A DNA stretch of 64,000 nucleotides, taken from assembly GCF_010645075.1 (NCBI RefSeq), contig NZ_JAADZV010000001.1, positions 868,001-932,000 of the forward strand, read 5' to 3'. The translations under genes were made by a program, and so were the position numbers. This DNA comes from Flavobacterium limi (lineage in GTDB: Bacteria > Bacteroidota > Bacteroidia > Flavobacteriales > Flavobacteriaceae). Each line of letters starts with the position of its first letter. Position 1 is the first letter of the stretch. The notes below the pieces were generated by a model. It was not told where the DNA came from and searched no databases. It worked only from the letters and a program-made list of their open reading frames with translations. Shown here piece after piece: positions 19,059 through 28,937 of this stretch.

Positions 19059-20753
19059 TTATTTGATTGGTGCAAAACCGCTTGTACCGGAATTAAATTT
19101 TGGATACAGTTGATCCATATCTACTGGGCGAAACTCTGCCACATCAAACCAGGCCTGAGCAGAGAATGAAGATTGAGATTGTAAGGTCAATTTGTGTCTT
19201 CCTGTAGTTGCAATATCTACTGTCCCTACTAATCTACAATTCATTTTACTGGAAGAAGGTTCAATATGACGTTTGTATCCTTGCGATTCTAACACTCTTT
19301 CTTCTATACTACTGAATTTGTTACCGTTTTCGAGCATATTGATTTGTCTGGACATTTCTACTCCGTCAACAAACACTTTTACTAGTCCTACTTTTGTATC
19401 CTGTCCTCTGTAAGAAATCCATAATTTGTATTTCCCTTTTATGATTACAGGGGTTGTAAAGGTGATATTTTGACAATTTCCATTTCTAAAACGATTAATT
19501 TCAAGACAGTCACCATGCCATCCAAAACCTACTGTACCTCCTTTGGCAGGATCTTTAAAATAGGTAATAGGATCATTATCATCCCAGGTAACATCCTTAA
19601 ATAAAGCTTTTGCTAAAGATGTTTTAGGAGCTGCTCCAGGGATTCTGAATACAGAAGTTAACTGTCTGAATTCATTTTGATCGCAGAAATCAAAATATAC
19701 AGGAGCCGGTAAACGTTTTTTGATGGCAAAATTAGCAGCAGCAAAATGCAATACTCCATTTGATGCCGTTACATCACTTTTTTCTCTGGTAATAGCTACT
19801 CCTTTTTCTAATACGCCATTAAAAACCTCTTCGTTTAATAAAATGACATCCTTATCCAATTTTGCACTAATCACTTCAAGCGGAGCCTTAGTTACCAAAG
19901 CTGGTGATATTGCTATATCTGCTAAATATTGCAATTTTGGTAAAATACGGTAACTCACAAATAAATTCAAACTGTCTTTTACATCTAAAGGATTATGTAG
20001 GTGACTGTATTTTGCTTTTAATTCTTCAATATTATTAATACCAGCTGCTTTAAAAGCATCATTTGTCTGTGCTAAAACGGTAAGATAACTGTCTATATCA
20101 TTTTTTGTATAATCAATAGGTTTATTAAGTGCATCATACCATCCTGTAACTTTTAAAGCTTCAGTAAACAAAGAAAGGTTTGTATCCTGTTCAATAGTCT
20201 GAGCCAATGTTTTATCAGCAACACGCAATACTTTATCAATAACATGAATTACCCCGTTTCCTACTTTAACATTTGACTTAAGGATACTAGATTGTTTGTT
20301 AACTGTTGTACTGGATGTTCCATTTTTATTAGTAGCACCAGTTACTAAAAACTGGCCATACAAACTTGGTGTGGCTATTTTTCCATCTGTAAAATCGGTC
20401 GTATTTATTGTTTGGTTTAAGATGTGAAGTTTAACAATATTCTGCAAATCTGCCAAAGGAACGTCTTTTAATGAACTGACACCTGCATCTTTTAAATATT
20501 CTTTCACAGCTTCGTTAGTGGGAAGAAATAAGGTGTAAGTTCCATAAGTATTCATAAATGGAGCGTAATTTGTAATTTCCAGCATTTCTAAAAACATAGA
20601 AAATTCTGGTTCATCTCTTAAAAAATCAGTAATGTTAAGAGTTTCGTCTGTACTTTCCTTAATTTTTTGCTCAGTGCAATTTTGAAACACTAAAGCGATC
20701 AAAAACACTAAAGTAAATCTCAAGAGGCTAGGTAATCTTAATAGTCTTTTCAT
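19059..20753 (-). CDS. Two-FAS1-domain lipoprotein with C-terminal ligand-binding-like domain
   Basis: A 564-residue lipoprotein (lipobox ALVFQNC, Cys26). Two FAS1 domains are visible: about 38-180 ('YTLFLPTNEAVKEYL', 'NGVIHVIDKVLRV') and about 185-340 ('YLTVLAQTNDAFKAA', 'NGVLHFAAANFAI'). Residues 350-564 form a separate beta-rich domain with 'IIKGKYKLWISYRGQD' and 'GRHKLTLQSQSS', the pattern of CBM6/CBM35-like or extracellular lectin-like sandwiches (inference from pattern only). It lies between the FAS1 gene downstream (46-base gap) and a SusD gene upstream (12-base gap) in the same operon. It may hold the ligand at the surface for one of the two SusC/SusD complexes. Confidence 0.86.
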   Translation of the reverse strand: MKRLLRLPSLLRFTLVFLIALVFQNCTEQKIKESTDETLNITDFLRDEPEFSMFLEMLEITNYAPFMNTYGTYTLFLPTNEAVKEYLKDAGVSSLKDVPLADLQNIVKLHILNQTINTTDFTDGKIATPSLYGQFLVTGATNKNGTSSTTVNKQSSILKSNVKVGNGVIHVIDKVLRVADKTLAQTIEQDTNLSLFTEALKVTGWYDALNKPIDYTKNDIDSYLTVLAQTNDAFKAAGINNIEELKAKYSHLHNPLDVKDSLNLFVSYRILPKLQYLADIAISPALVTKAPLEVISAKLDKDVILLNEEVFNGVLEKGVAITREKSDVTASNGVLHFAAANFAIKKRLPAPVYFDFCDQNEFRQLTSVFRIPGAAPKTSLAKALFKDVTWDDNDPITYFKDPAKGGTVGFGWHGDCLEINRFRNGNCQNITFTTPVIIKGKYKLWISYRGQDTKVGLVKVFVDGVEMSRQINMLENGNKFSSIEERVLESQGYKRHIEPSSSKMNCRLVGTVDIATTGRHKLTLQSQSSFSAQAWFDVAEFRPVDMDQLYPKFNSGTSGFAPIK

Positions 20754-20765
20754 GTCTTGTTGTTT

Positions 20766-22265
20766 TTATTTGTAAAATGGATTTTGTACAAGTTTTTTAT
20801 TTGTATAAAGCTCGTAAGTATTAATAGGCAAATAGTGGCTATTTGGGTCTTTTAATTTTGTGACAATGGATTGCTGTTGCTCGGGAGGTGCACTCAAAAG
20901 AGCAGCATCAGTTAAAATATCTAATCGTTCGTAATTGTTTCTTCTGGCATTACGTAGCATGTCGAACCAGCGTTTGCCTTCAAATGCAAGTTCACGTGAA
21001 CGTTCTGCTAGTATATAATCAATAACTTCTTTTTTGTTATCAGTACCTATTGACTCAGCAGTCTGGTCGATTGCATCGTGTTTTAATCTGACATAATCAA
21101 TAATTGCTAATGCTTCTGTTCCTCTGTTTAATTCGGCAAGTGCTTCAGCCTGCAGTAATAATACATCGGCATAACGATATACAAACCAATGGGTATCTGC
21201 ATCCTGCAATTCTTTTCGGCTATCGTTGTCTGAACCTACATATTTGTAAATCTCATTTGTTCCGGCTACGAAAGCAGTACGATCACCGCGAATGTCTTTA
21301 TTAGCAGGATTTTCAAAGTCAACGCCAAATACATCTTCTGAAACAGTAGCTGAAGCCAAAAACTGTGGTCTGAAAGTAAGGAAATTATAAAATGGACCTA
21401 AATTAGTTTTAGTATACTGAAATTCAAAAATACTTTCAATTGAATTTCCTTTGGCAAAAACGGTATTAAACCAGATATTGTTTGAAGCTTCGATTAAATC
21501 AAACTTACCTGATTTAACTATTTTGTCAGCTGCATCAAAAGCTTCCTGAAAATTATCATTCCACAGATAAACATCTGCCAGCATCGCATTAATACTATAT
21601 ACTGTAATACGTCCTTTGTCAGATGCAATATCGCCATAACTCTCAACAGCGTATCCTTCTGCCAATTTAAGGTCTTTGATTACCTGAGCAAATACATCTT
21701 TTTGTGGAGTGACAGGTAATTGAAAATTGTCTTTATCGGTAAGAGTAGCGGTTAATTTTAAAGGAACATCTTTAAAAGTACGGGCCAATGTAAAATACAA
21801 ATAAGCTCTTATTGCCAAAGCTTCTGAAAGATAATGATTTAGCTGAACCTGAGTTAAAGTTGGATCTTTTTCCAGAACAGCAGGTGCAAGATCAATTACG
21901 GTATTACAATAATTGATGGTTCTGTAAAAAATTGCCCAGCTAGTCAGATCATTGGACGCCATAATATTCGAGTTCATAATGTCTCTTTGATCCTCGGTAA
22001 CGTTAGGCCCCGGGGCAATCATGTCACCTCTTAATTCTCCGTGCATGAATAAATACTGAGACATTGACAAATCAGCTACACCCGGAGGTGAATTTAACAG
22101 AGAAGAATATATACCTATAACTGCGGCCTGGATGTCTTCTTTGGTTTTCCAAAATTCTTCACGGATAATCCCGTCCTGCGGACGTAAATCTAAGTAATCA
22201 TCGCATGATGTTACTGAGATAAACAGAGTGAAGATGGCGAGAATGGTTTTTATTTTAGTTTGCAT
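20766..22265 (-). CDS. SusD/RagB-family lipoprotein
   Basis: A 499-residue SusD protein with lipobox ISVTSC (Cys21), then DDYLDLRPQDGIIREEFW. It also shows 'LLLQAEALAELNRGTEALAIIDYVR' (TPR-like), 'ERSRELAFEGKRWFDMLRNARR' and C-terminal 'HYLPINTYELYTNKKLVQNPFYK', all classic SusD sequences. It forms the lid for the SusC encoded 16 bases upstream in the operon. The C-terminal LPI-type motif is intact, and the protein is about 80 residues shorter than the other SusD of the operon. Confidence 0.94.
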   Translation of the reverse strand: MQTKIKTILAIFTLFISVTSCDDYLDLRPQDGIIREEFWKTKEDIQAAVIGIYSSLLNSPPGVADLSMSQYLFMHGELRGDMIAPGPNVTEDQRDIMNSNIMASNDLTSWAIFYRTINYCNTVIDLAPAVLEKDPTLTQVQLNHYLSEALAIRAYLYFTLARTFKDVPLKLTATLTDKDNFQLPVTPQKDVFAQVIKDLKLAEGYAVESYGDIASDKGRITVYSINAMLADVYLWNDNFQEAFDAADKIVKSGKFDLIEASNNIWFNTVFAKGNSIESIFEFQYTKTNLGPFYNFLTFRPQFLASATVSEDVFGVDFENPANKDIRGDRTAFVAGTNEIYKYVGSDNDSRKELQDADTHWFVYRYADVLLLQAEALAELNRGTEALAIIDYVRLKHDAIDQTAESIGTDNKKEVIDYILAERSRELAFEGKRWFDMLRNARRNNYERLDILTDAALLSAPPEQQQSIVTKLKDPNSHYLPINTYELYTNKKLVQNPFYK

Positions 22266-22281
22266 AATTCAAATTTTATTT

Positions 22282-25200
22282 TTAGAAACGAACAGAAGCT
22301 CCTACTGTAATACGTTTTGTTGGCGGAGTACTGGAATTATCTCTTGCGATAGCAAAAGGATCTCCGGACTTCATTGTTACCTCAGGATCCTGCCCTCTGT
22401 ATTTAGTAAATGTTATTAAGTTGTCTGCTGTTATGTAACAGTTTAAATCGCCCAACCCTAATTTTTTTATTAAATTTTTACTGAAAGTATAACTGAACGT
22501 AACTGAACGAAGACGTGCGAAAGAAGCATCTTCAACATAACGATCTGAACCTAACCAGTTATAACCTGCTCCATAGACTGCTCTTGGCATATCTGTTACA
22601 TCACCAGGATTACGCCATCTTGATAAAACGGCAGTACTCTGGTTACTGTATCCGTACATGTTAGTAGTTTTCATATCGGCCTCATTCACTACTTCATAAC
22701 CCACTCTGTAGGTGAAATAAAGCAATAGCCTGAATTGGTTGTTAAAAGTTACTGTAGGTCCAAAACCACCTGAGAATTTAGGATTACTGTTTCCTAAATA
22801 AACTACATCACGGCTGTCAATATTTCCATCATGGTTTACATCTTCGTACATAGCATCTCCCGGTTGGAACACATAGTTTGTAATAGGATAATTAAAACGC
22901 ATAAATACTTCTTCACCGTTAGGTCCTACTATAGTATTTCCACTGGCATCTTTAGCTTTGGTTGCATTAAGATCTGTATAAACTCCTTTAAAGCGGTATC
23001 CGTAAAATGAACCAAAAGGATTACCAACCTGAAGGAAGCGTTTGTATTCTCCGTTTCTGTCTGTATTTCCACTCTCACTTGGATAATATTCAGAAATTTC
23101 CTTAACCGTGTTTTCATTGCTTGAAATGTTAAAATTGAAATCAATTTTCCATTTATTAGATTTTAGAGGAGTGGTATTAAGCGCTATTTCAAATCCTTTG
23201 TTTTGTAATGTACCTACGTTTTGATCCACACTATTGTAACCAGAAACACTGCTTAGCTGAAGATTGTCAAAAATAAGGTCTTTGGTAATGTTTCTGTACA
23301 AATCTACATCTAAGTTAATACGGCCTTTAAACAATTGCAGGTTGAAACCTAAGTTTGTACCTTGTAATGTTTCCCAACGAAGATTACTCAATTCGATATT
23401 AGAAGGGAAAACACCATTAAGACCTAAATACTGAGTAGCGTAATTTGAATACGTGTTAAAATAAGTATAATCCGCTTTTGGGGCTCTTCCGGACTCTCCG
23501 TAACTCGCCCTGATACTCAAATCATCAAGAAATGAAATATTTTTCATAAATGGTTCTCCGGAAACTCTCCAGCGACCTGATATAGAAGGGAAAAATCCAT
23601 ATCTGTTTTCCGGACCAAACTTAGAACTTCCATCTCCACGCACCCCTACATTAAGGATGTAGCGATCTAATAAACCGTATTGTACGCTCATTAATCCTCC
23701 AACAGTTCTGGCCTGACCATTATTGGTATATAAAAATAAATCAGAGTTCTGAGTTCTTGACGGAACTGAAGGATCTGTCAATAAAGAAGAAGCTGTATTG
23801 GATGTCATTGACCTGTGAGTCGTATACATAAAATCATTGGTTTGCAATGATAATAAGGTTTGTAAAGTTTGTTTTTCTCCAATATTTGGTGTCCAGATAA
23901 AATTTGTTTTAGTTACAATATTAGATTCATCACTATCGGCATCAGATGCTCTGTTTACAACTGTTTCAGTAAAAGGGCGTCCTGTTGCATTTTGCGGTAA
24001 AAATGCTTTAGATTTTGTGCTTTTATAATCGAACTGTAAATCGAAAGTCGAAATAAATATTTTAGGTATAATATCCACATTCACATTAAAATGGGGAGTT
24101 ATACGATGCTGCACCTGATCATTCATAGCATATTCAGCCATTGCCAGTGGATTATAGGTACCTGAATAAGTTCCCTGGATGTTAAACGCCGGAGAAAAAT
24201 AATTTGGGGTAAGATTTCCCATTTCGTCATATTCATAAATACTCATATTTGGCATTTTAGTGAAAGCAACAGCACGCAAACGGTCGCCATCCTTATCATC
24301 AAAACTATTTACATAGTTGCGCTGCGTATTAGTGAAAGTATAAGCGATATCGGTTCTGAATTTAATGCGGTCAGAAACGATATAATCCAAATTTAATCTG
24401 GCATTTAATCTTTCAAGGCCTGTTCCTACAGTTACTCCCTTTTGTTTGTAGTAGCCTACAGAGCTAAAATATCGGGCTTTTTCTCCCCCTCCCTGTAAAG
24501 AAAGATTGTGTTCATGTGTTAAACCTGTTTGTGAAATAGCGCCTACCCAATCAGTGTTTTGTCCATAATTCTTATAGTTGTATACATCTATCGGATCATA
24601 TTGAAATTCTTTAACAAGCCAGGTATTCAACGGAACTCCGTTTCTATTCATAAATGCTTCAGGAATCAGCTGAGAATACTGATCTCCACTCAACATCGGG
24701 ATGGTAGAAGGTAATTTAGAATAAGTTGATTTATAGGTGTAAGAAATTTTAGGAGCACTCACACCTCCACGTTTAGTAGTAATTAATAAAACCCCACTGG
24801 CAGCACGTGATCCCCACATTGCTGTTGCGGCAGCATCTTTTAAAACGGTGATGCTTTCAATATCTGTAGGAGCAATATTTAATAAAGCTGAATAACTTTC
24901 TGAATCTGCAGTACCAAAGTTAAAATCATCCGGAACGGATGTCTCATAAGGCATACCGTCTACTACAATTAAAGGGTCTGAAGATCCGGAAATAGAAGAA
25001 GTTCCTCTAATTCTGATTTGCATTCCTGCCCCCGGATCACCACTGGTAGAGGTGATGTCAACACCTGCCAGACGTCCCTGTAAAGCTTCGTCGATAGTTG
25101 GGGCCTGGGTATAAGCTAAGTCTGCTGCATTTATAGAAACAGAGCTGGTTGTTCTGTTTCTGTCATCAATTTTCATTAAACCGTTGTCAGATTTCTTTGT

Positions 25201-25569
25201 ACTGGTAACGACTACCTCTGTAAGCGATTCTACAGTAGAAACAAGTGAAATTTTAATAAACTCCCTGCCTTTAATTTCAATACGCTGAGATTTATATCCT
25301 ATTGTTGAAATGAATAATTTATTGTTTGGATCTTTAACCCGTATAGCAAAATTTCCATCAATATCTGTTACCGCACCGGAAACAGTACGATTTTCAGAAT
25401 CCTGTTCTGCAATTGTTGCTCCGGGAATGCTTAGTTTATCACTTGAGTCAATAACCTGACCACGAACTAAAAAAGTTTTATTTCCTTGTTGCGCCAAAGC
25501 TGGAAAAGCAGTCAGTAGAACAAGGGCAAAAGTAAAACTGTAAAATATGTTTGTAATTTTTTGTCTCAT
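22282..25569 (-). CDS. SusC/RagA-family TonB-linked receptor (canonical)
   Basis: A 1095-residue outer-membrane importer: signal peptide ending ALAQ, carboxypeptidase-D-like regulatory domain ('VRGQVIDSSDKLSIPGATI'), TonB-box region 'SLTEVVVTSTKK', plug ('IRIRGTSSISGSSDPLIVVDGMPYE', 'ITVLKDAAATAMWGSRAASGVLLITTKRG') and a barrel ending 'ITVGASVRF'. It has every expected feature and should be functional. Only one base separates it from the FAS1 gene upstream and 16 from its SusD, so the three form a tight unit. The substrate is unknown; the locus has no glycoside hydrolase, lyase, sulfatase or peptidase. Confidence 0.95.
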   Translation of the reverse strand: MRQKITNIFYSFTFALVLLTAFPALAQQGNKTFLVRGQVIDSSDKLSIPGATIAEQDSENRTVSGAVTDIDGNFAIRVKDPNNKLFISTIGYKSQRIEIKGREFIKISLVSTVESLTEVVVTSTKKSDNGLMKIDDRNRTTSSVSINAADLAYTQAPTIDEALQGRLAGVDITSTSGDPGAGMQIRIRGTSSISGSSDPLIVVDGMPYETSVPDDFNFGTADSESYSALLNIAPTDIESITVLKDAAATAMWGSRAASGVLLITTKRGGVSAPKISYTYKSTYSKLPSTIPMLSGDQYSQLIPEAFMNRNGVPLNTWLVKEFQYDPIDVYNYKNYGQNTDWVGAISQTGLTHEHNLSLQGGGEKARYFSSVGYYKQKGVTVGTGLERLNARLNLDYIVSDRIKFRTDIAYTFTNTQRNYVNSFDDKDGDRLRAVAFTKMPNMSIYEYDEMGNLTPNYFSPAFNIQGTYSGTYNPLAMAEYAMNDQVQHRITPHFNVNVDIIPKIFISTFDLQFDYKSTKSKAFLPQNATGRPFTETVVNRASDADSDESNIVTKTNFIWTPNIGEKQTLQTLLSLQTNDFMYTTHRSMTSNTASSLLTDPSVPSRTQNSDLFLYTNNGQARTVGGLMSVQYGLLDRYILNVGVRGDGSSKFGPENRYGFFPSISGRWRVSGEPFMKNISFLDDLSIRASYGESGRAPKADYTYFNTYSNYATQYLGLNGVFPSNIELSNLRWETLQGTNLGFNLQLFKGRINLDVDLYRNITKDLIFDNLQLSSVSGYNSVDQNVGTLQNKGFEIALNTTPLKSNKWKIDFNFNISSNENTVKEISEYYPSESGNTDRNGEYKRFLQVGNPFGSFYGYRFKGVYTDLNATKAKDASGNTIVGPNGEEVFMRFNYPITNYVFQPGDAMYEDVNHDGNIDSRDVVYLGNSNPKFSGGFGPTVTFNNQFRLLLYFTYRVGYEVVNEADMKTTNMYGYSNQSTAVLSRWRNPGDVTDMPRAVYGAGYNWLGSDRYVEDASFARLRSVTFSYTFSKNLIKKLGLGDLNCYITADNLITFTKYRGQDPEVTMKSGDPFAIARDNSSTPPTKRITVGASVRF

Positions 25570-25570
25570 T

Positions 25571-27775
25571 TTATCGCATATATGTAAGATAGTTATCTAC
25601 TAAATGAATTAAGGATCTGTCTGCCAGGTTGTTGCTTTGGGCTGGTATGTAATGAGCCCAGTTTAAAAGTGAATCCCTGAAAGATAAAGTACCAGGGGTG
25701 CTCTGAACAAGTACATAAGTTTTCTCGCCAAAGCCATCCTTTCTTAGTGTTTCAAACTCCCCGGTTGTCAATCCATCATCTGATGCTATTTTGTTTACTA
25801 TAATGTGAGCCTTAATAAAATCTGCAACCAGATCCTTATCACTTTGTATAGTTGGTGTAACTGATGAAGGTAAAGCACCATTGGTTACTGCTTTTGCAAT
25901 TGCAGCGTTATTAGGTATTACAAAAGTGTACGATGTTCCCAGATCTACTCCCTGGATCTTACCTGTAGCAGGATCATATATAGTAGAATTTTTTAGATAA
26001 TTAAAGAAAGAAAGGTACTGAGAATTAACGGTTTCAGATAAACGTTTTATTTTTAATCCCTGCATTTCCTCACTATATTGAAGTAAATTATCAACATAAT
26101 AGGTTCTTCCGTTTTGCTGGTCTTCGTAACCTAGAATTCCTACTGGGGTACCACCTGTTACTTCATTTCCTGCCGCATATAATTTATTGTTGTTCCATTT
26201 GATATATTCACCCGGAAGATCCATGTCTCCTGAGCGAATAATTCCTGAACCGGATAAATCATTTAATTCTCCATTTGGAGTTAGGATTATTCCATTATAA
26301 AGGATACGCAATAAACGGGCGCGGGCAATGGCACTTGTCGCAGATGATCCTCCAACTGCAGGATTTACATATGTCCATGTTGAAAGAGTAGAATTATATC
26401 CAAAGCCCATCTCAGTAAGTTTAGCATCAGATGGCAAGAACAGGGTGTATCTTGTACTGATATTGCTAATCATTTCTTTGAATCCGGATCCATCATTCAT
26501 TATTCTTGTTGCCATTGTAAATTTTGGATCTAAATAAGCTGATGTATAAACACTATAAAACAAATTCGATTTTTGAATTTTTTTAGTACCATAAAAGAAT
26601 CCGTTACTCAGGATTTTGGCTTCAAGGATATCAGAATTAAAATCAAATCTTAAATTTTCGTTCAAAGCATTGCTATTAGCTGGCCCTTTAGAAGGCCAAA
26701 CAGCATTTTGAACCATATGGGCATTAATAAAATCACGGAAAATGTATAATGGAAGCACATTCAGAGAAGGATAATTTTTAAGTAAAACAGTATTAATAAA
26801 TTGTGTTAAAGCTTCGTTTTCCGGAACTAAAAGGGTATACAAATCGCTTTGACCGTCATTATCAGCTTGTTTTAAATAATTTTCATTATTTGGCGAAAAA
26901 GACAAAAGAGGATCATAAAATTTAATATAAACATTGTCTGATTTACCTGTAAAATTGCGGTAGGTATCAGTAGCACTCTGATTAAACATATAACTAACAA
27001 GCCCATGATCTTCCAGTAGTTTGCGGAACTCACTGTACTGAGGTTTTTGCTCAAGATATTGTTCCAGTGTAGGTAAAGGAAGATTTACTTTGTTAACCTC
27101 ATGAATAATTCCATTTTCAGCGACAATATCTGCCTGGGTAACTTTTGCATTTAAAACATCAAATCCGGAGTACTGTGTATTAGGGTAGAAATAATTAAAA
27201 TCGACAGTACTTAAGCTCTTTGCTGCGAAATATTCATCTGTAAAGTAAGTGACATATTTATTATTATTATCACCTGGAAGGTAAGCGCCGTTTCTATTAG
27301 ATCCCACGATCACTTTAGATTCTCCTTTAATTGTTTTAGTGACGAATCCGTCATAATAAGCAGTTCTTCTTCTAAAGGCATTATCAGGAATCCATCCCGT
27401 TGCAGATTGGTAATCAGAAAGTTGTTCTGTTCGGAAAGCATTGTATATAAGGGCATATCTAACAATTTTTGCTGCAGTTTCAGCATCAATTTTATTTACA
27501 TCTGTAATGCCTTGTTCCTGAAAATATTTAGTAAAAGCTTCGTCATTAGGAGCCATCATTGTCCAATAACCGGCTTTGCCTAAAATGTCCTTATATCCGG
27601 CTTTCTCTATTAAAACCAGAAGATTTTTAAAATTTCCAAGAGCTTCAAGTCGTTGGTAAATAGGAGGTTCCAGTGAATCTGGTCGCTCATAGTAATCATC
27701 GTATGCATCCTTACTGCAGCTTGACAGAAGGATTAAAAATGAAAAGACAAGTAATTGGTGTATTTTTTTCTTCAT
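25571..27775 (-). CDS. Multi-FAS1-domain lipoprotein, first gene of the operon
   Basis: A 734-residue lipoprotein (lipobox LILLSSC, Cys20). It appears to hold about four FAS1 units: about 40-245 ('GYWTMMAPNDEAFTKYF', 'NGIIHEVNKVNLPL'), 250-400 ('YTLLVPENEALTQFI'), 420-570 ('YTLFLPSDAKLTEMG') and 580-734 ('YTFVIPNNAAIAKAV', 'RSLIHLVDNYLTYMR'). These are the conserved helix-strand FAS1 motifs; the later units are divergent. There is no catalytic motif. As first gene of the seven-gene transcript it will be the most strongly expressed. It ends one base before its SusC partner and may be a large surface subunit of the SusC/SusD complex, in the position that surface glycan-binding proteins occupy in other loci (inference). 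Confidence 0.87.
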   Translation of the reverse strand: MKKKIHQLLVFSFLILLSSCSKDAYDDYYERPDSLEPPIYQRLEALGNFKNLLVLIEKAGYKDILGKAGYWTMMAPNDEAFTKYFQEQGITDVNKIDAETAAKIVRYALIYNAFRTEQLSDYQSATGWIPDNAFRRRTAYYDGFVTKTIKGESKVIVGSNRNGAYLPGDNNNKYVTYFTDEYFAAKSLSTVDFNYFYPNTQYSGFDVLNAKVTQADIVAENGIIHEVNKVNLPLPTLEQYLEQKPQYSEFRKLLEDHGLVSYMFNQSATDTYRNFTGKSDNVYIKFYDPLLSFSPNNENYLKQADNDGQSDLYTLLVPENEALTQFINTVLLKNYPSLNVLPLYIFRDFINAHMVQNAVWPSKGPANSNALNENLRFDFNSDILEAKILSNGFFYGTKKIQKSNLFYSVYTSAYLDPKFTMATRIMNDGSGFKEMISNISTRYTLFLPSDAKLTEMGFGYNSTLSTWTYVNPAVGGSSATSAIARARLLRILYNGIILTPNGELNDLSGSGIIRSGDMDLPGEYIKWNNNKLYAAGNEVTGGTPVGILGYEDQQNGRTYYVDNLLQYSEEMQGLKIKRLSETVNSQYLSFFNYLKNSTIYDPATGKIQGVDLGTSYTFVIPNNAAIAKAVTNGALPSSVTPTIQSDKDLVADFIKAHIIVNKIASDDGLTTGEFETLRKDGFGEKTYVLVQSTPGTLSFRDSLLNWAHYIPAQSNNLADRSLIHLVDNYLTYMR

Positions 27776-27844
27776 TCCCGGTTAGTTTAATATAGTTGAA
27801 AAGGCTAATTAGTTTTAACTTTTTTTTAGCAAATACTGATATGT

Positions 27845-27890
27845 CAAACCTAAAGTGTTCTGTTGCTAATTCTATCCTGCACTATCCTGT
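27845..27890 (-). promoter_or_regulatory. Promoter of the fasciclin/SusCD operon with CAGGA-repeat element
   Basis: On the minus strand a -7 box TAGGTTTG (27845-27852) lies 19 bases downstream of ACAGGATAGTGCAGGATAG (27872-27890), two CAGGATAG boxes spaced 10 bp apart. There is no ordinary TTG -33 box. The Nudix regulator promoter has the same element and spacing. Because the repeat replaces the -33 region, an activator seems more likely than a repressor (inference). The leader to the first gene would be about 60 bases. Confidence 0.65.
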
Positions 27891-28718
27891 TTTTTTTTAT
27901 ATGTGTTTTTTTTGGGTGAATTAAATAGTAATACTATAATGTATGTGTTAATATTTTAAATATGCGTAAAATATAGGATTCGTAAGGCTTGACGCCATTT
28001 TTTGAATAATTTTAGTCAGGAACTAATTATTCAAAAAAAATGAATAATTAAATAAATAATCATTAAAAAGATGTCTAAAACCAGTACTTTATGAAAAAAT
28101 ACTTGCGCTTTTTAGAAGAAAATAAAGACTAAATTTCCTAATAGTTTATTAGGATCTGCTGGCTGTTTTTCTAATTTTATAAAAGTTGGGTTTGGAAATT
28201 CAGAGATATAATACTTTAACAGTTTTTATGTTAAAATTTATTAACAAATTTTAATGAATCATAATGCTTCCGTAAAGTCAAATTCTTCATGTCATTTAGC
28301 CCAATTATTAAAATAAATATATTACGTCCTTAGTTTAAATACCGTTTAATAATCTTACGGATTAAAAAGCATTAATACAGGTTCGCATTCTTTTATATAT
28401 CATTGACTTTTTGCTATGTCGCTTATAATTCCTTGCATATTTGAAATGTAAGGCTTGTTCAGGACTTTGAACTTTCATATGAAAACAGTGTAATTCATCC
28501 CGATGACATTAATTTTTGTTATAAAAGCAGAAGACTCTTAACTAAATTGCTTTTTGAGAAATGTAGAATGGGATAATCTTTTAAATAGATAAGTTGGAGT
28601 CAGTTAATTAATTTAATTTTTAAATTTTTTTTAAGGCATTTCAATGAAGCCATTTCTGGACAGATGTTCTGAAATGGCTTTTAGATTTAAAATAGTATTC
28701 AAAATATTTCAGGAAACA

Positions 28719-28749
28719 TTTTGAATACTAAATCGTTTTAGTATATTTG
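28719..28749 (+). promoter_or_regulatory. Promoter with embedded LacI-type operator, upstream of the SGNH esterase gene
   Basis: TTTTG (28719-28723), 18-base spacer, TATATTTG (28742-28749). The spacer holds TACTAAATCGTTTTAGTA (28726-28743), a palindrome with one mismatched pair and a central CG, typical of LacI-family operators. It matches the perfect version upstream of the mannan SusC gene. A repressor bound here would block polymerase directly. Confidence 0.8.
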
Positions 28750-28937
28750 CCTGCTAATTATTAGTTTTTGCTAATAAGTGTGATAAATTCAAAACTTCTT
28801 TATTAATTGTTTTTTAAATAGTTAAATTTTGATATAGTCTTTAGGTTAAAACAAAAAAATAAATAAAGTTCGAAACAACTTTTCAAATTTTTAAAAGAAG
28901 TAATCATGCATTTTTATTAATCAGCCATAGTTTTAGA

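Larger units (their letters stand above)
27776..28937. other. 1.16-kb gene-free intergenic region between divergent units
   Basis: No open reading frame of useful length on either strand; the longest Met-started one noted is 13 codons at 28091. Besides the two promoters described separately it holds an AT-rich hairpin with 14-bp arms (27998-28011 with 28025-28038). It also holds a terminator-like stem AAGCCATTTC / GAAATGGCTT at 28647-28680 followed by TTTTAG. A possible -7-like CATATTTG near 28442 could start a short transcript ending at that terminator. It may be a small RNA or a decayed gene; neither is proven. Confidence 0.5.
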
